A stretch of 64,000 nt of DNA, taken from the NCBI GenBank assembly GCA_001898335.1, contig MKTS01000004.1, forward strand, positions 172,695 to 236,694, written 5' to 3'. Under the pieces are notes generated by a model that saw only the letters and a list, made by a program, of their open reading frames with translations, ran no database searches and was not told where the DNA came from. The stretch is from Mucilaginibacter sp. 44-25. Lineage in GTDB: Bacteria > Bacteroidota > Bacteroidia > Sphingobacteriales > Sphingobacteriaceae. Shown here piece by piece: positions 35,000 through 44,134 of the stretch. Position 1 is the first letter of the stretch, and each line of letters starts with the position of its first letter. The translations under genes were made by a program, and so were the position numbers.

Positions 35000-35647
35000 A
35001 TGGATACGCCACAAACTTTGCCTGTTTTAAACGATACCGAATTAAGAGTATTAGGCTCACTAATGGAAAAGAGCAAGATAACGCCCGATTATTACCCCAT
35101 GACCATCAACGGCCTTACCGCAGCCTGCAACCAAAAAACTGCGCGTAAACCTGTGGTAGACTATGATGAGCAGACTGTCGCGCTGGCTTTAGACACTTTA
35201 AAACGCAAGGGGTTGGTATCAACGGCTACGGGCGGCTCCAGTCGCGCGGTAAAATACAAACACAACTTTGGCATCGTGTTCCCGGTGATGCCATCAGAAG
35301 TGGCGGTTATCTGTTTACTTATCCTGAGAGGGCCGCAAACGCCGGGCGAGATCAATACCAACTCGGGCCGATTGTACGAGTTTGAAAACCTGGACGAGGT
35401 AACTGAGATGCTCGAGAAACTGGCCGGTGGCGACCTCCCTTTTATTGAGCAAATGCCGAAAAGACCAGGTCAGAAAGAGGTTAGATATCGCCATCTATTA
35501 GGCGGGACAGTCCCGGCAGATGATGCGTTTGATGAACCTCAGCACCGCACATCAAATACCGATCTTGAAGAACGTTTAAGCAAACTGGAAACTGATTTTG
35601 CTCAATTGAAAGAAGCGTTTGATAAATTGATGAAGGAGCTGTCTTAA
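35000..35647 (+). CDS. YceH family protein (DUF480)
   Basis: A 215-residue protein with two winged-helix domains. The family start LNDTELRVLGSLMEKSKITPDYYPM is very well conserved, as are NGLTAACNQKTAR and ILRGPQTPGEI. YceH proteins are widespread and of unknown role; nucleic-acid binding is suspected from the fold. A C-terminal coiled coil (LEERLSKLETDFAQL) follows. Its stop codon shares the TTAA at 35644-35647 with the stop of the convergent TMEM175-like gene. Confidence 0.88.
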   Translation: MDTPQTLPVLNDTELRVLGSLMEKSKITPDYYPMTINGLTAACNQKTARKPVVDYDEQTVALALDTLKRKGLVSTATGGSSRAVKYKHNFGIVFPVMPSEVAVICLLILRGPQTPGEINTNSGRLYEFENLDEVTEMLEKLAGGDLPFIEQMPKRPGQKEVRYRHLLGGTVPADDAFDEPQHRTSNTDLEERLSKLETDFAQLKEAFDKLMKELS

Positions 35648-36237
35648 ACGGCTTCGCCGCCGTGCTGTACCATTTTACGTTCTATACGCCTGTCAGGGAG
35701 AAACCAAATGCAGGCTACCAGCACATACAAACCTACTGCAAGCCAGGAGTGTATGAAAGAAACAGCAATAGCCGAAGCATATATCATCAGTGATAGCTTT
35801 CCCTTAGTATCATTCCCCAATGCACTTGCAAGTAATGAATTTTCGCCATGATGTTTGATCAGTAACCGCGCAAGTATAGTGTAAGCCAGCGCGCACATAA
35901 TCAACACAATACCGTAGCATATCACCGGAACTTGTGCAAAATGGTTCTCCCCCATCCAACCGGTAACAAAGGGTACTAAAGATAGCCAGAATAAAAGAAA
36001 CAGGTTGGCCCATAGTACACCACCATTGATAGATTTTACGGCATGCAGCATATGGTGGTGGTTGTTCCAATAGATACCTACGTAAATAAAACTCAGCACA
36101 TAGCTTAAAAATACAGGCGAAAGCTGCTTTAACTCGTTCCAGCCGGCATGGTGCGGTACCTTAAGTTCAAGTACCATAATCGTAATAATAATGGCAATAA
36201 CGCCATCGCTAAAAGCCTCTAAACGACCTTTACCCAT
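35644..36237 (-). CDS. TMEM175-type potassium channel family protein
   Basis: A 197-residue membrane protein with six helices. The first contains RLEAFSDGVIAIIITIMVLE, the FSDG signature of the TMEM175 (DUF1211) family; bacterial members are tetrameric potassium-leak channels. A conserved W-N-N-H segment (IYWNNHHHML) is also present. The length is normal. Tail-to-tail 4-bp overlap with yceH. Confidence 0.87.
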   Translation of the reverse strand: MGKGRLEAFSDGVIAIIITIMVLELKVPHHAGWNELKQLSPVFLSYVLSFIYVGIYWNNHHHMLHAVKSINGGVLWANLFLLFWLSLVPFVTGWMGENHFAQVPVICYGIVLIMCALAYTILARLLIKHHGENSLLASALGNDTKGKLSLMIYASAIAVSFIHSWLAVGLYVLVACIWFLPDRRIERKMVQHGGEAV

Positions 36238-36295
36238 ATTGTGATCAATTTGAGTTAAAGATACAATACGGCCCAGTGCTTTGCAATGGCAATAG

Positions 36296-37741
36296 TTATA
36301 GTTTTACGCTGATGCCAAAGACATCTTTAAGCGCTTTTTTGGCGGCATTGTAACCACACATACCATGCACACCACCGCCTGGCGGCGTGGACGCAGAACA
36401 GATATATAAACCTTTCTCTGACGTTTTGTATGGCGACAAGCGCAAGGCCGGGCGTGTGAATAACTGCCCAAGATCAATAACACCTCCGTTAATATCACCA
36501 CCGATGTAATTGGGATTGTACTCTTCCAATTCTGCGGTATTAAAGGTGTGTTTAGCAAGAATGGTATCCCTAAAGCCGGGTGCATAGCGTTCTATTTGCT
36601 TTTCAATGGCATCGGTCATGTTTTTGGTTGAGCCGTTGGGAACATGGCAATAAGCCCAGGCTGTATGTTTGCCCTCCGGTGCACGGGTACTATCAAACAA
36701 GCTTTGCTGTGCCAGCAGCACAAAGGGTTTATCAGGGTGCTTGCCATTCCAGGTTTGCTGCTCGGCATCGCGTATCTCGTTAAGGGTGTTGCCCAGGTGT
36801 ACGGTACCTGCTTTACGGCAAGCTTCCGATATAAACGGAATTTTTTCGCTCAAGGCAAAATCAACCTTAAAAGCACCCATCCCATAGCGGTATCTACTAA
36901 GCTGCCATTTGTATAAAACAGAAAATTTGTGCCCGGCTATCTCCAGTAACTGCTTCGGTGTTACATCAAACAACACGGCATGTGCCGATGGCAATTGTTC
37001 CAAAGACTTTACATAAGTATTCGTCTCTATCTTGCCGCCAATTGACGTAAAATATCCGGCTAAGGCATCCGCAATACTTTGTGAGCCTCCCTTAGGAAGT
37101 GGCCAACCCCGCAAATGCCCCGCAGCCATTAAAACCAATGTTATAGCCGATGTAGCCGCGTTAGTAAGTGGTTGCATGCTATGTGCAGCCATACCTGCCA
37201 GTAAAGCCTTAGCCTGTTTGGTTTTAAACTGCTTTGCCAGCATAGTAACCGGCTTCAACGCGTCTAAGCCAAAAGAAGCCAATGCCAAGGGATGCTTAGG
37301 GAAATGCAACGGACCAAGCACATCAGCATCTATCAAAGGCCAGTTTTTAGTAACAGTTCCTACCAGCTTTAGATACGCGTTTTCATCGTCGCCCAAATAT
37401 TTAGCCGTCAGTTCCATATCACGGCACAGTATGGCAGAGTTATGGTGCTCTAAGGGATGCGCGGCGTCTATTTCAGGATAAATGTATTCCAGACCGTGAT
37501 CAGCCAGGGGCAGCGTTTTAAAAAACGGCGATGCTACCCCAAGTGGATGAATTGCCGAGCACACATCATGCTTAAAGCCTGATAGGGTTAGTTCTTTGGT
37601 CCGCAAACCACCGCCAATGGTGTCTTTGGCTTCAAGCAAGAGTACAGACAAGCCCTGCTGCTGCATCAGGATAGCAGCTGCAAGGCCATTTGGGCCACTA
37701 CCCACTACAATGGCATCGTAATCGCGTTTTTCGAGCGCCAT
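36296..37741 (-). CDS. FAD-dependent oxidoreductase, phytoene-desaturase-like
   Basis: A 481-residue flavoprotein of the phytoene dehydrogenase/amine oxidase group. It has the N-terminal dinucleotide fold VVGSGPNGLAAAILM with LLLEAKDTIGGGLRT, and a C-terminal GGGVHGMCGYNAAKKAL, the usual FAD-closing motif. No carotenoid gene is nearby, so desaturation of carotenoids is unlikely to be its job; in this context a sugar- or lipid-linked oxidation is possible. 14 bp downstream of the NIPSNAP gene. Last gene of the 36-52 kb minus-strand cluster. Confidence 0.82.
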   Translation of the reverse strand: MALEKRDYDAIVVGSGPNGLAAAILMQQQGLSVLLLEAKDTIGGGLRTKELTLSGFKHDVCSAIHPLGVASPFFKTLPLADHGLEYIYPEIDAAHPLEHHNSAILCRDMELTAKYLGDDENAYLKLVGTVTKNWPLIDADVLGPLHFPKHPLALASFGLDALKPVTMLAKQFKTKQAKALLAGMAAHSMQPLTNAATSAITLVLMAAGHLRGWPLPKGGSQSIADALAGYFTSIGGKIETNTYVKSLEQLPSAHAVLFDVTPKQLLEIAGHKFSVLYKWQLSRYRYGMGAFKVDFALSEKIPFISEACRKAGTVHLGNTLNEIRDAEQQTWNGKHPDKPFVLLAQQSLFDSTRAPEGKHTAWAYCHVPNGSTKNMTDAIEKQIERYAPGFRDTILAKHTFNTAELEEYNPNYIGGDINGGVIDLGQLFTRPALRLSPYKTSEKGLYICSASTPPGGGVHGMCGYNAAKKALKDVFGISVKL

Positions 37742-37755
37742 AGGCTATATCGTTA

Positions 37756-38553
37756 TCAATAGTCAGAGTAATCAGTTGGATAAAGAAATATAATATCCGC
37801 TTTTGATACGTTATTTTTGTATTGCGCGTCGCCTATCAATCCCTTCCACTGCGCGTCCGCTTCAAAAGCCTTCCAATGCTCATCCCTGCTTTGTTTATCA
37901 TTAAACGTTGTCAAATACATCAGGTTAGGCATTCTACTACCTGCAATTACGCTGCCATAAAAAACCGGGTTAAAACCTAAGCGCTCAAAAATATCAGTTT
38001 CGCCGCTGTTAAACATCTTCACCTTGTTATGGTGGTAAGCCTCTGTAGGACTTTCGTAGCTGCGTAATTCATAAACACGTTTTGAACGCTCTCCGCTAAG
38101 TTTAGGCAGCATCAAATGCGGGCGGGTAACAAACGGGCTCAGCAATATAGTTTCAATGCGTGTGTAAGGAGCATCATTGTAAGCAGCATCATTATAGGTT
38201 TTGTTATCAGCCGTTGAGGTTACAGGTTTAGTTGCTGAAACATTATCAGGTTCAACATCCTTCCAGGATGCATATGACATCAATATATAGATCTTTCTAT
38301 CTGCGGTATCCGTTTCAACAGGCTTAAAAACACCAATGCTTTTAATGCCTTTCTTGTGCAACGCCGGTATAAAACTTTTTTGCAGATAGGCATCCAGCAC
38401 TGCCCCCTGCTGCTGTGTTTTATAGTGATAAATCTTTATCTGATAATAATCGCCTTTGATAGTTTGTGCGATTGATACCTGATTAAACAGGATAAAAGCA
38501 GCCAATAGAAAAGCCCCACATAAACGCCTCGTTATAAAAGAAATGGTAGACAT
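37756..38553 (-). CDS. Exported NIPSNAP family protein
   Basis: A 265-residue protein with a signal peptide (CGAFLLAAFILFNQVSIAQ) and two ferredoxin-like NIPSNAP/dimeric alpha-beta barrel domains, about residues 33-130 and 160-265. The second begins VYELRSYESPTEAYHHNKVKMF, which is typical of the family. In Bacteroidetes such exported proteins often accompany DUF1080 and sugar-oxidoreductase genes. Enzymatic function is unknown; binding of a small carbohydrate or aldehyde is possible. Confidence 0.82.
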   Translation of the reverse strand: MSTISFITRRLCGAFLLAAFILFNQVSIAQTIKGDYYQIKIYHYKTQQQGAVLDAYLQKSFIPALHKKGIKSIGVFKPVETDTADRKIYILMSYASWKDVEPDNVSATKPVTSTADNKTYNDAAYNDAPYTRIETILLSPFVTRPHLMLPKLSGERSKRVYELRSYESPTEAYHHNKVKMFNSGETDIFERLGFNPVFYGSVIAGSRMPNLMYLTTFNDKQSRDEHWKAFEADAQWKGLIGDAQYKNNVSKADIIFLYPTDYSDY

Positions 38554-38624
38554 ACTATTTTGATTTGTATTGATTTAAATTTATTGATCATTTAAAGTAA
38601 AAGAGGACAAAAAATAACCCGATC

Positions 38625-38662
38625 ATAAACAAAAAAAGCCTGCACTAAGGCAAGCTTCTCTG
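38625..38662 (-). terminator. Probable terminator after the DUF1080 gene
   Basis: On the - strand the 3' flank reads GCTTGCCTTAGTGCAGGC followed by TTTTTTT. The stem (GCCT with AGGC, plus weaker outer pairs) is short, but the 7-U tract and position just after the stop at 38677 support an intrinsic terminator. Confidence 0.5.
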
Positions 38663-38676
38663 TATACTTAAAATCG

Positions 38677-39450
38677 TTACTTGATTTCTCTCACCCATAT
38701 ATTACGGAAACTAAGCGGTTCGCTTTTATCTCCATGTGCTTGTAATTTAATAGGGCTGTCGCCGTGGGCTTTTCTGTAGCCTGGCTTGCCAATATATTGG
38801 GTTGGGCCAAGCAGTTCCACATTATTTTCAACCAACACGCCGTTAAAAATAACCGTTACACGTGCGGGGGTTTTTAGCTGGTCGCCATCAAATGTTGGAG
38901 CGGTCCAGATAACATCGTAAACATTCCAACTGCCCGGAGGGCGGGTTGGGTTGGCCAGGGGTATAAACTGTTTGTAAATACTACCAGCCATGCCGTTAAC
39001 GTAAGTTTTGTTGTTGTATGAGTCTAACACCTGCAGCTCATAACCGTCATCGCCTTTGCCAATAGATGCCAGGAAAACACCACTGTTACCGCGAGCCTGG
39101 CCTGTGCCGCTAATGTTTGCAGGTACTTTCCATTCAATATGTAATTGGTAGTTACCAAATTTCTTTTTGGTTTCGATGTTACCGTATTGCTTGTTAACGG
39201 TTAGCACATCGCCTTTCACATCCCATTTCGCAGCATCGCCACTGGCAACGTCAACCCATTCAGAAAGGCCTGTTTTACCATTGAAGAGTATAACGGCATC
39301 AGACGGTGCGTCACCCATAACCTTACCCGGGGTAACAACCGGTGGTACGGGTTCCCATTTTTCGGTATCTTCGGGTTTTGCAGCTTGCTGTGCATTCGCC
39401 ATATAAAAGCCTCCGCAAAGTAAAGCTGTTAAAATTAATTTATGTTTCAT
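38677..39450 (-). CDS. Exported DUF1080 (3-keto-disaccharide hydrolase-like) protein
   Basis: A 257-residue protein with a Sec signal (KLILTALLCGGFYMANAQ) and one DUF1080 concanavalin-like beta-sandwich. Visible family segments are LFNGKTGLSEWV, LHIEWKVP, GNSGVFLASIG and a final SFRNIWVREI. Family members from Bacteroides hydrolyse 3-keto-glycosides. The gene sits in a run of sugar isomerase, GMC and Gfo genes that would make and use such substrates. 26 bp downstream of an isomerase gene on the same strand. Confidence 0.88.
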   Translation of the reverse strand: MKHKLILTALLCGGFYMANAQQAAKPEDTEKWEPVPPVVTPGKVMGDAPSDAVILFNGKTGLSEWVDVASGDAAKWDVKGDVLTVNKQYGNIETKKKFGNYQLHIEWKVPANISGTGQARGNSGVFLASIGKGDDGYELQVLDSYNNKTYVNGMAGSIYKQFIPLANPTRPPGSWNVYDVIWTAPTFDGDQLKTPARVTVIFNGVLVENNVELLGPTQYIGKPGYRKAHGDSPIKLQAHGDKSEPLSFRNIWVREIK

Positions 39451-39476
39451 ATTTCAGTTAGTTAATTGGTGGCGTG

Positions 39477-40355
39477 TTATAGATAAAGCTTGGTTTTAAG
39501 ATATTTGGCGCTTTTGGCTATGCTCACAAAAGGATCAATGTTGGTAAAATTCTCCTGCTCAACAATGTAATGCTTTATGCCTGCCAGTTTAGCTTTAGCC
39601 AATATACCTTTGTAATCAATAGCACCGCTACCGATCTCGGTATTTAACTCGTGGTTAGCCTTATCCATATCTTTTATATGAACCATGGCAAAACGGCCCG
39701 GGTGCTTTTTAAATATCTCTACAGGGTCTTTACCGGCACGTACTACCCAATAAATATCCATTTCCATAGCTACCAGTTTAGGATCGGTATGGTTAAGTAT
39801 GGTATCGTAAAAAGTAGTGCCTTCGGTTTCTTTCCACTCAAAATTGTGGTTATGGTAACCTAACTTTAAGCCATGCGCTTTGCAAATCCTGGCAGCTTTA
39901 TTCATTTTCTCCGCGATGGATCTAAAATCCGCGGCAGTTTTTATGAGGTCGTGGTTAAGACTGGGTACAACAATATAAGTTTGGCCGAGGGCTTTAGCAG
40001 CTTCAATATAGCTGTTAAACTCGTCCATACTGCCGGTACCAAAATATTCATCCAGGCCGTAATGCCCGCTTGGGCTTTTTAAACCATTAGCCTTTAACAG
40101 GGCGGCAAATTCTTTAGCACTTAAGCCCCAAAAACCATTCTGTTTGGAGTAACCAAAGGTTTCTACCTCTTTGTAACCGGCTTTAGCCACTTTAGCAATA
40201 ACGCCCTTTACATCTTTGGGCAGTTCATCGCGCAGTGAATATAGCTGCAGGCCAATGCCATTAAGGCTTTTAGCCGATGCCAATTGTGGTGCAAGCATAA
40301 GGCCTGCCGCAGCCATACCGGCCTGCGCTAAGAAAGTTCTTCTGGTAGTAGTCAT
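39477..40355 (-). CDS. Exported sugar phosphate isomerase/epimerase-like TIM barrel (A)
   Basis: A 292-residue xylose-isomerase-like barrel (AP_endonuc_2 superfamily). The N-terminus TTTRRTFLAQAGMAAAGLM is a twin-arginine signal, so the folded enzyme is exported to the periplasm. Metal-site residues are in KLGYHNHNFEW and MEMDIYWVVRAG, with HIKDMD and EIGSGAIDY near the end. The superfamily includes epimerases, isomerases and the 3-keto-glycoside beta-eliminases; given the neighbours the last is attractive. It shares layout with the barrel at 51691-52605. Confidence 0.87.
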   Translation of the reverse strand: MTTTRRTFLAQAGMAAAGLMLAPQLASAKSLNGIGLQLYSLRDELPKDVKGVIAKVAKAGYKEVETFGYSKQNGFWGLSAKEFAALLKANGLKSPSGHYGLDEYFGTGSMDEFNSYIEAAKALGQTYIVVPSLNHDLIKTAADFRSIAEKMNKAARICKAHGLKLGYHNHNFEWKETEGTTFYDTILNHTDPKLVAMEMDIYWVVRAGKDPVEIFKKHPGRFAMVHIKDMDKANHELNTEIGSGAIDYKGILAKAKLAGIKHYIVEQENFTNIDPFVSIAKSAKYLKTKLYL

Positions 40356-40407
40356 GTATTAGTTAGAATTGATATTTCTGTTACAGACCCGCCATAACAG
40401 TAATGGT

Positions 40408-41292
40408 TTAAACATCACAGATCTGTATCGCCTTACGCAGCGATGCAAGTTTGTCTTTAGCTGTAGGTATAAACTCCTGCGCTACAAAGCCTTTATGTCC
40501 CACTTCAACAATGGCACGCATAATGGCCGGATAAAACAGTTCCTGGGTATCGTCAATCTCATGACGGCCCGGAACACCGCCGGTATGGTAATGGGCTATG
40601 TACTGATGATGATCGCGTATATTACGTATCACGTCGCCTTCATCTATCTGCATATGATAAATATCATAAAGCAGCTTAAAGTTTTCAGAACCCAGTCTTT
40701 TACACAGTTCGGCTCCCCAGGCGGTGTGGTCGCATTGGTAGTCCTTATGGTCAATTTTACTGTTCAGCAGTTCCATTACCAATACCACATTATGCTTTTC
40801 GGCAAGCGAAACCATTGGTTTAAGCCCTTCTACGCAGTTCTTCCAACCTTCCTCATCGGTTTTACCACGGCGGCTGCCGCTAAAACAAATCAGGTTTTTG
40901 TAACCGGCGGCTGCTACCTTAGGTATCATCTCGCTGTATTGCTTATGCAATTGCGCATGGAAACGGGTATCGCCGAAACCATCAGTAAGGTTAATTTCCG
41001 CGCCATTGCACATAGATGAGGTAAGACCATACTTTTTAAGGGTAGGCCAGTCATTAGGGCCAACCAGATCGATCCCTTTTATGCCTATCTCTTTGGCGGC
41101 TTTGCAAAGGTCCTCAACCGATAGGTCACCATAGCACCAGCGACAAACCGCATGGTTAATGTTACCTTTGAGTTTTCCGCTCATTTGTTCCTGGTTATTG
41201 CCCTTATATGCCGATAGCACACTGCCTGCACTTATGGCGGCTGTACCGGCAAGTATGCCTTTTATAGCCGTTCTTCTGTTTGTTGTTGCCAT
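40408..41292 (-). CDS. Exported hydroxypyruvate-isomerase-like TIM barrel (B)
   Basis: A 294-residue xylose-isomerase-like barrel. The start is placed at the ATG at 41292, giving TTNRRTAIKGILAGTAAIS, a twin-arginine signal; the longer frame runs into the MFS gene. Motifs are LVMELLNSKIDH, LLYDIYHMQIDEGD and HYHTGGVPGRHEID, as in the Hyi-type group. It follows the MFS gene by 4 bp. It probably isomerises or eliminates an oxidised sugar in the periplasm; the reaction is not fixed by sequence. Confidence 0.87.
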   Translation of the reverse strand: MATTNRRTAIKGILAGTAAISAGSVLSAYKGNNQEQMSGKLKGNINHAVCRWCYGDLSVEDLCKAAKEIGIKGIDLVGPNDWPTLKKYGLTSSMCNGAEINLTDGFGDTRFHAQLHKQYSEMIPKVAAAGYKNLICFSGSRRGKTDEEGWKNCVEGLKPMVSLAEKHNVVLVMELLNSKIDHKDYQCDHTAWGAELCKRLGSENFKLLYDIYHMQIDEGDVIRNIRDHHQYIAHYHTGGVPGRHEIDDTQELFYPAIMRAIVEVGHKGFVAQEFIPTAKDKLASLRKAIQICDV

Positions 41293-41296
41293 TGTG

Positions 41297-42550
41297 TTAT
41301 ATGTCTGCTCTGCCGGTTCCGGGTTCTTCAATATCCAAGCCTGGCTTGGTCTGTATCTGATTGGTATCTTTAAAGAAGATAACAAATACCAGGAATACAA
41401 AGCCAGCAATACCTGCTGGTATTAACCAGATATTCGTCCAGTTATGGGCTGTTTCTGATAGCTTGAATTTATCTACTACAGGGCCTGATATGTATGACCC
41501 CATCAACATACCTACGCCGTAAGTAGCCAATGTGATAAAGCCTTGTGCAGCACTTTTAAATTTCTCACCTGCGAGGTTATCTGTGTAGATCTGCCCCGTT
41601 ACGAAGAAGAAGTCATAACAGATACCGTGCATTACGATACCGGCTATCAGCATCCAGTAATTACCGCCAACATTGCCATAAGCAAAGAAAATATAGCGGA
41701 TCACCCAGGCTAACATACCCACCGCAAGCATCTTTTTAACGCCTAAGCGCACAAAGAACAGCGGCATCAGTGCCATAAATAAGAACTCAGATACCTGTCC
41801 CAGTGATTGTACACCTGCCGCGGCTTTCATACCTACCTCGTTCAGGAACGGATTGGTAAAGTTGTAATAGAATGCCAAAGGCACGCAAATAGCTACAGAA
41901 GCCAGGAAAAATACCAGGTACGACCTGTTTTTTAATAAGCCAATAGAATCCAAGCCAAGGATATCGCCAAGGCTTGCTTTCTGACCTTTTTTCGCCGGAG
42001 GCGTAGCTGGCAATGTAAAGCTTAACAAACCTAAAATAAGGGACGCACCCGCGGCCATTTTAAAGGTAAGCACCAGCGAGTTACTTTGCTCCCAGCCTAA
42101 CCAGCCAATTACCAGGCCGGCGATGATCCAGCCTAATGTACCAAATACACGGATGGGCGGAAATTCCTTGCTTGGGTTTTGCATTTGCCTGAATGACACC
42201 GAGTTAACCAAAGCGAGAGTAGGCATATAAACAACCATGTAGGCGAAGATGATCGGAAAAAATCCTTCAAAATTTGTTTGGGTAGTAATGTAGTATAATA
42301 AAGCAGCACCGGTTAAATGCAATATACCCAGTACTTTTTGTGCCGAAAAAAATCTGTCGGCAATAAGCCCGATAACAAATGGCGCTATAATAGCACCCCA
42401 TGATTGTGTTGCATAAGCATTACCGTTTTGTACGCCCGTAGCGTTCAACGTTTTGCCTAAGTACGTTCCCATAGTTACAAACCACGCACCCCAGATAAAA
42501 AACTCCAGGAACATCATGGTTGATAACTTAACGCGTGTAGTTAAGGTCAT
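41297..42550 (-). CDS. MFS transporter, nucleoside:H+ symporter (NupG) type
   Basis: A 417-residue 12-helix inner-membrane carrier. It resembles the NupG/XapB branch: LEFFIWGAWFVTMGTYLG at the N-terminus, FRQMQNPSKEFPPIRVFGTLGWI in the middle loop, and HGICYDFFFVTGQIYTD in the C-terminal half. In Bacteroidetes this branch is frequent in sugar clusters and may carry oxidised or unusual sugars rather than nucleosides. It is in an operon with the barrel gene 4 bp downstream. Confidence 0.88.
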   Translation of the reverse strand: MTLTTRVKLSTMMFLEFFIWGAWFVTMGTYLGKTLNATGVQNGNAYATQSWGAIIAPFVIGLIADRFFSAQKVLGILHLTGAALLYYITTQTNFEGFFPIIFAYMVVYMPTLALVNSVSFRQMQNPSKEFPPIRVFGTLGWIIAGLVIGWLGWEQSNSLVLTFKMAAGASLILGLLSFTLPATPPAKKGQKASLGDILGLDSIGLLKNRSYLVFFLASVAICVPLAFYYNFTNPFLNEVGMKAAAGVQSLGQVSEFLFMALMPLFFVRLGVKKMLAVGMLAWVIRYIFFAYGNVGGNYWMLIAGIVMHGICYDFFFVTGQIYTDNLAGEKFKSAAQGFITLATYGVGMLMGSYISGPVVDKFKLSETAHNWTNIWLIPAGIAGFVFLVFVIFFKDTNQIQTKPGLDIEEPGTGRADI

Positions 42551-42591
42551 AATTGGTATTGGTTTAAATTAGTCAGGTTGGTTAGTTAGTA

Positions 42592-43035
42592 CTATTTTAC
42601 GGTAAGGATGTACTTTACCATTGCTTTGGCATCATCTATAGAAAGATCAGGGTGCGCGGTCATAGGTACAGTGCCCCAGTTACCACTACCACCTGAAATT
42701 ACCTTTTTAGCCAGCATATCCACATCGCTTTCTTTGTATTTTTTAGCGATATCAACCAGTGCAGGGCCAATTACTTTGCTTTGCGCGTTGTGGCAGGTAT
42801 TACAGTCGTTATTAGCCATTAATGCTTCGCCTTTATTATCAGGCGTACCAGCGGCTTTAGTGGTGCCAATGTTATTAGCTGCTGTATCATTGGCAGCGTT
42901 AGAGTTTTGAGCAACTGCTGCCTGGTCTGTTGCTTTCGCGCTATCAGTTTCGCTGTTACCTGCCGATTTATCTTTATTTCCCCCACAAGCTGCTAATGCA
43001 AGGCTTATCCCTAATATTACAAATAGTTTTTTCAT
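42592..43035 (-). CDS. c-type cytochrome lipoprotein
   Basis: A 147-residue lipoprotein. A signal peptide with lipobox (ISLALAACGG) is followed by a ~45-residue Ala/Asn/Asp-rich linker and one class I cytochrome c domain with the haem site CNTCH and the likely axial Met in VPMTAHPDLS. It is the probable electron acceptor for the periplasmic FAD (GMC) dehydrogenases at 47-51 kb, as in bacterial sugar dehydrogenase complexes. Located between the MFS and sugar isomerase genes. Confidence 0.9.
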   Translation of the reverse strand: MKKLFVILGISLALAACGGNKDKSAGNSETDSAKATDQAAVAQNSNAANDTAANNIGTTKAAGTPDNKGEALMANNDCNTCHNAQSKVIGPALVDIAKKYKESDVDMLAKKVISGGSGNWGTVPMTAHPDLSIDDAKAMVKYILTVK

Positions 43036-43078
43036 GATGTGTTATTCTGTTGTATTGTATTTTATTAATTCTAATCTA

Positions 43079-44131
43079 TTATAGTCCAATCAATGATCTG
43101 TTAAAAGCTTCGTTACTGCCCGATGCGGCAAAATCATCGAAAGCCTTGTCAGTAACCCTGATGATATGATCTTTAATGAACTGTGCTCCTTCGCGTGCGC
43201 CATCCTCAGAATTTTTTAACGCGCATTCCCACTCTAATACTGCCCACCCCTTATAGTCATACTGGGTTAATTTGCTGAACACAGATTTAAAGTCGACCTG
43301 GCCATCGCCCAGCGAGCGGAACCTGCCGGCACGCTCAACCCAGCCCGAATAACCTCCGTAAACACCCTGCCTGCCGGTAGGGTTAAACTCAGCATCCTTT
43401 ACGTGGAACATTTTAATACGTTCGTGGTAGATATCAATATATTCCAGGTAATCCATAGCCTGTAATACAAAGTGCGATGGGTCATACAGCAAGCATGCGC
43501 GTTTATGATTGTTTACTTTTTCCAGGAAACGCTCATAGCTCACGCCATCGTGCAGGTCTTCGCCCGGATGTATCTCGTAGCAAAGGTCTACCCCGTGCTC
43601 ATCAAAAACATTTAAGATAGGTTCCCAGCGCTTTGCCAGCTCATCAAAAGCGGTATCAACCAAACCTGCAGGGCGCTGCGGCCATGGGTATACCATGTGC
43701 CAAATTAACGCGCCGCTAAAAGTTACGTGCGCGTTGAGGCCAAGATTTTGAGAGGCCTTTGCTGCGGCTTTCAATTGCGATACAGCCCATTTTTGGCGTT
43801 CAGCCGGGTTATTTTTATAGGCATCGGGTGCAAAAGCGTCAAAAAGACTATCATAAGCAGGGTTAACCGCTACCAACTGCCCTTGCAGGTGGGTTGATAA
43901 TTCTGTTATTTCGAGGCCGGCTTCGTTCACAATGCCTTTTATCTCATCGGCATAAGTTTTACTGTCTGCTGCTTTTTGCAGATCAATAAAACGCAAGTCA
44001 TTAGTAGGCAGTTGTATACCTTTATAACCTAAACCCGCCGCCCATTGCGAAATGGATTTAAGATCATTAAAAGGCGCTGTATCGCCAACAAACTGCGCTA
44101 AGAATATAGCAGGTCCTTTTATGGTATTCAT
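43079..44131 (-). CDS. Sugar phosphate isomerase/epimerase-like TIM barrel (C), cytoplasmic
   Basis: A 350-residue xylose-isomerase-like barrel without a signal peptide. Metal ligands appear in LCYEIHPGEDLHDG, LLYDPSHFVLQ, FHVKDAEF and WAVLEWECAL, as expected of an active barrel. It starts 3 bp after the Gfo/Idh/MocA gene, so the two act together on a cytoplasmic intermediate, probably a keto-sugar taken up after periplasmic oxidation. Confidence 0.88.
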   Translation of the reverse strand: MNTIKGPAIFLAQFVGDTAPFNDLKSISQWAAGLGYKGIQLPTNDLRFIDLQKAADSKTYADEIKGIVNEAGLEITELSTHLQGQLVAVNPAYDSLFDAFAPDAYKNNPAERQKWAVSQLKAAAKASQNLGLNAHVTFSGALIWHMVYPWPQRPAGLVDTAFDELAKRWEPILNVFDEHGVDLCYEIHPGEDLHDGVSYERFLEKVNNHKRACLLYDPSHFVLQAMDYLEYIDIYHERIKMFHVKDAEFNPTGRQGVYGGYSGWVERAGRFRSLGDGQVDFKSVFSKLTQYDYKGWAVLEWECALKNSEDGAREGAQFIKDHIIRVTDKAFDDFAASGSNEAFNRSLIGL

Positions 44132-44134
44132 GCC

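Noticed and set aside
35644..35647. Overlapping stop codons (TTAA) of yceH and the TMEM175-like gene as a regulatory site
   Set aside because: Both stops are TAA on opposite strands, so sharing TTAA is a simple consequence of tight convergence.
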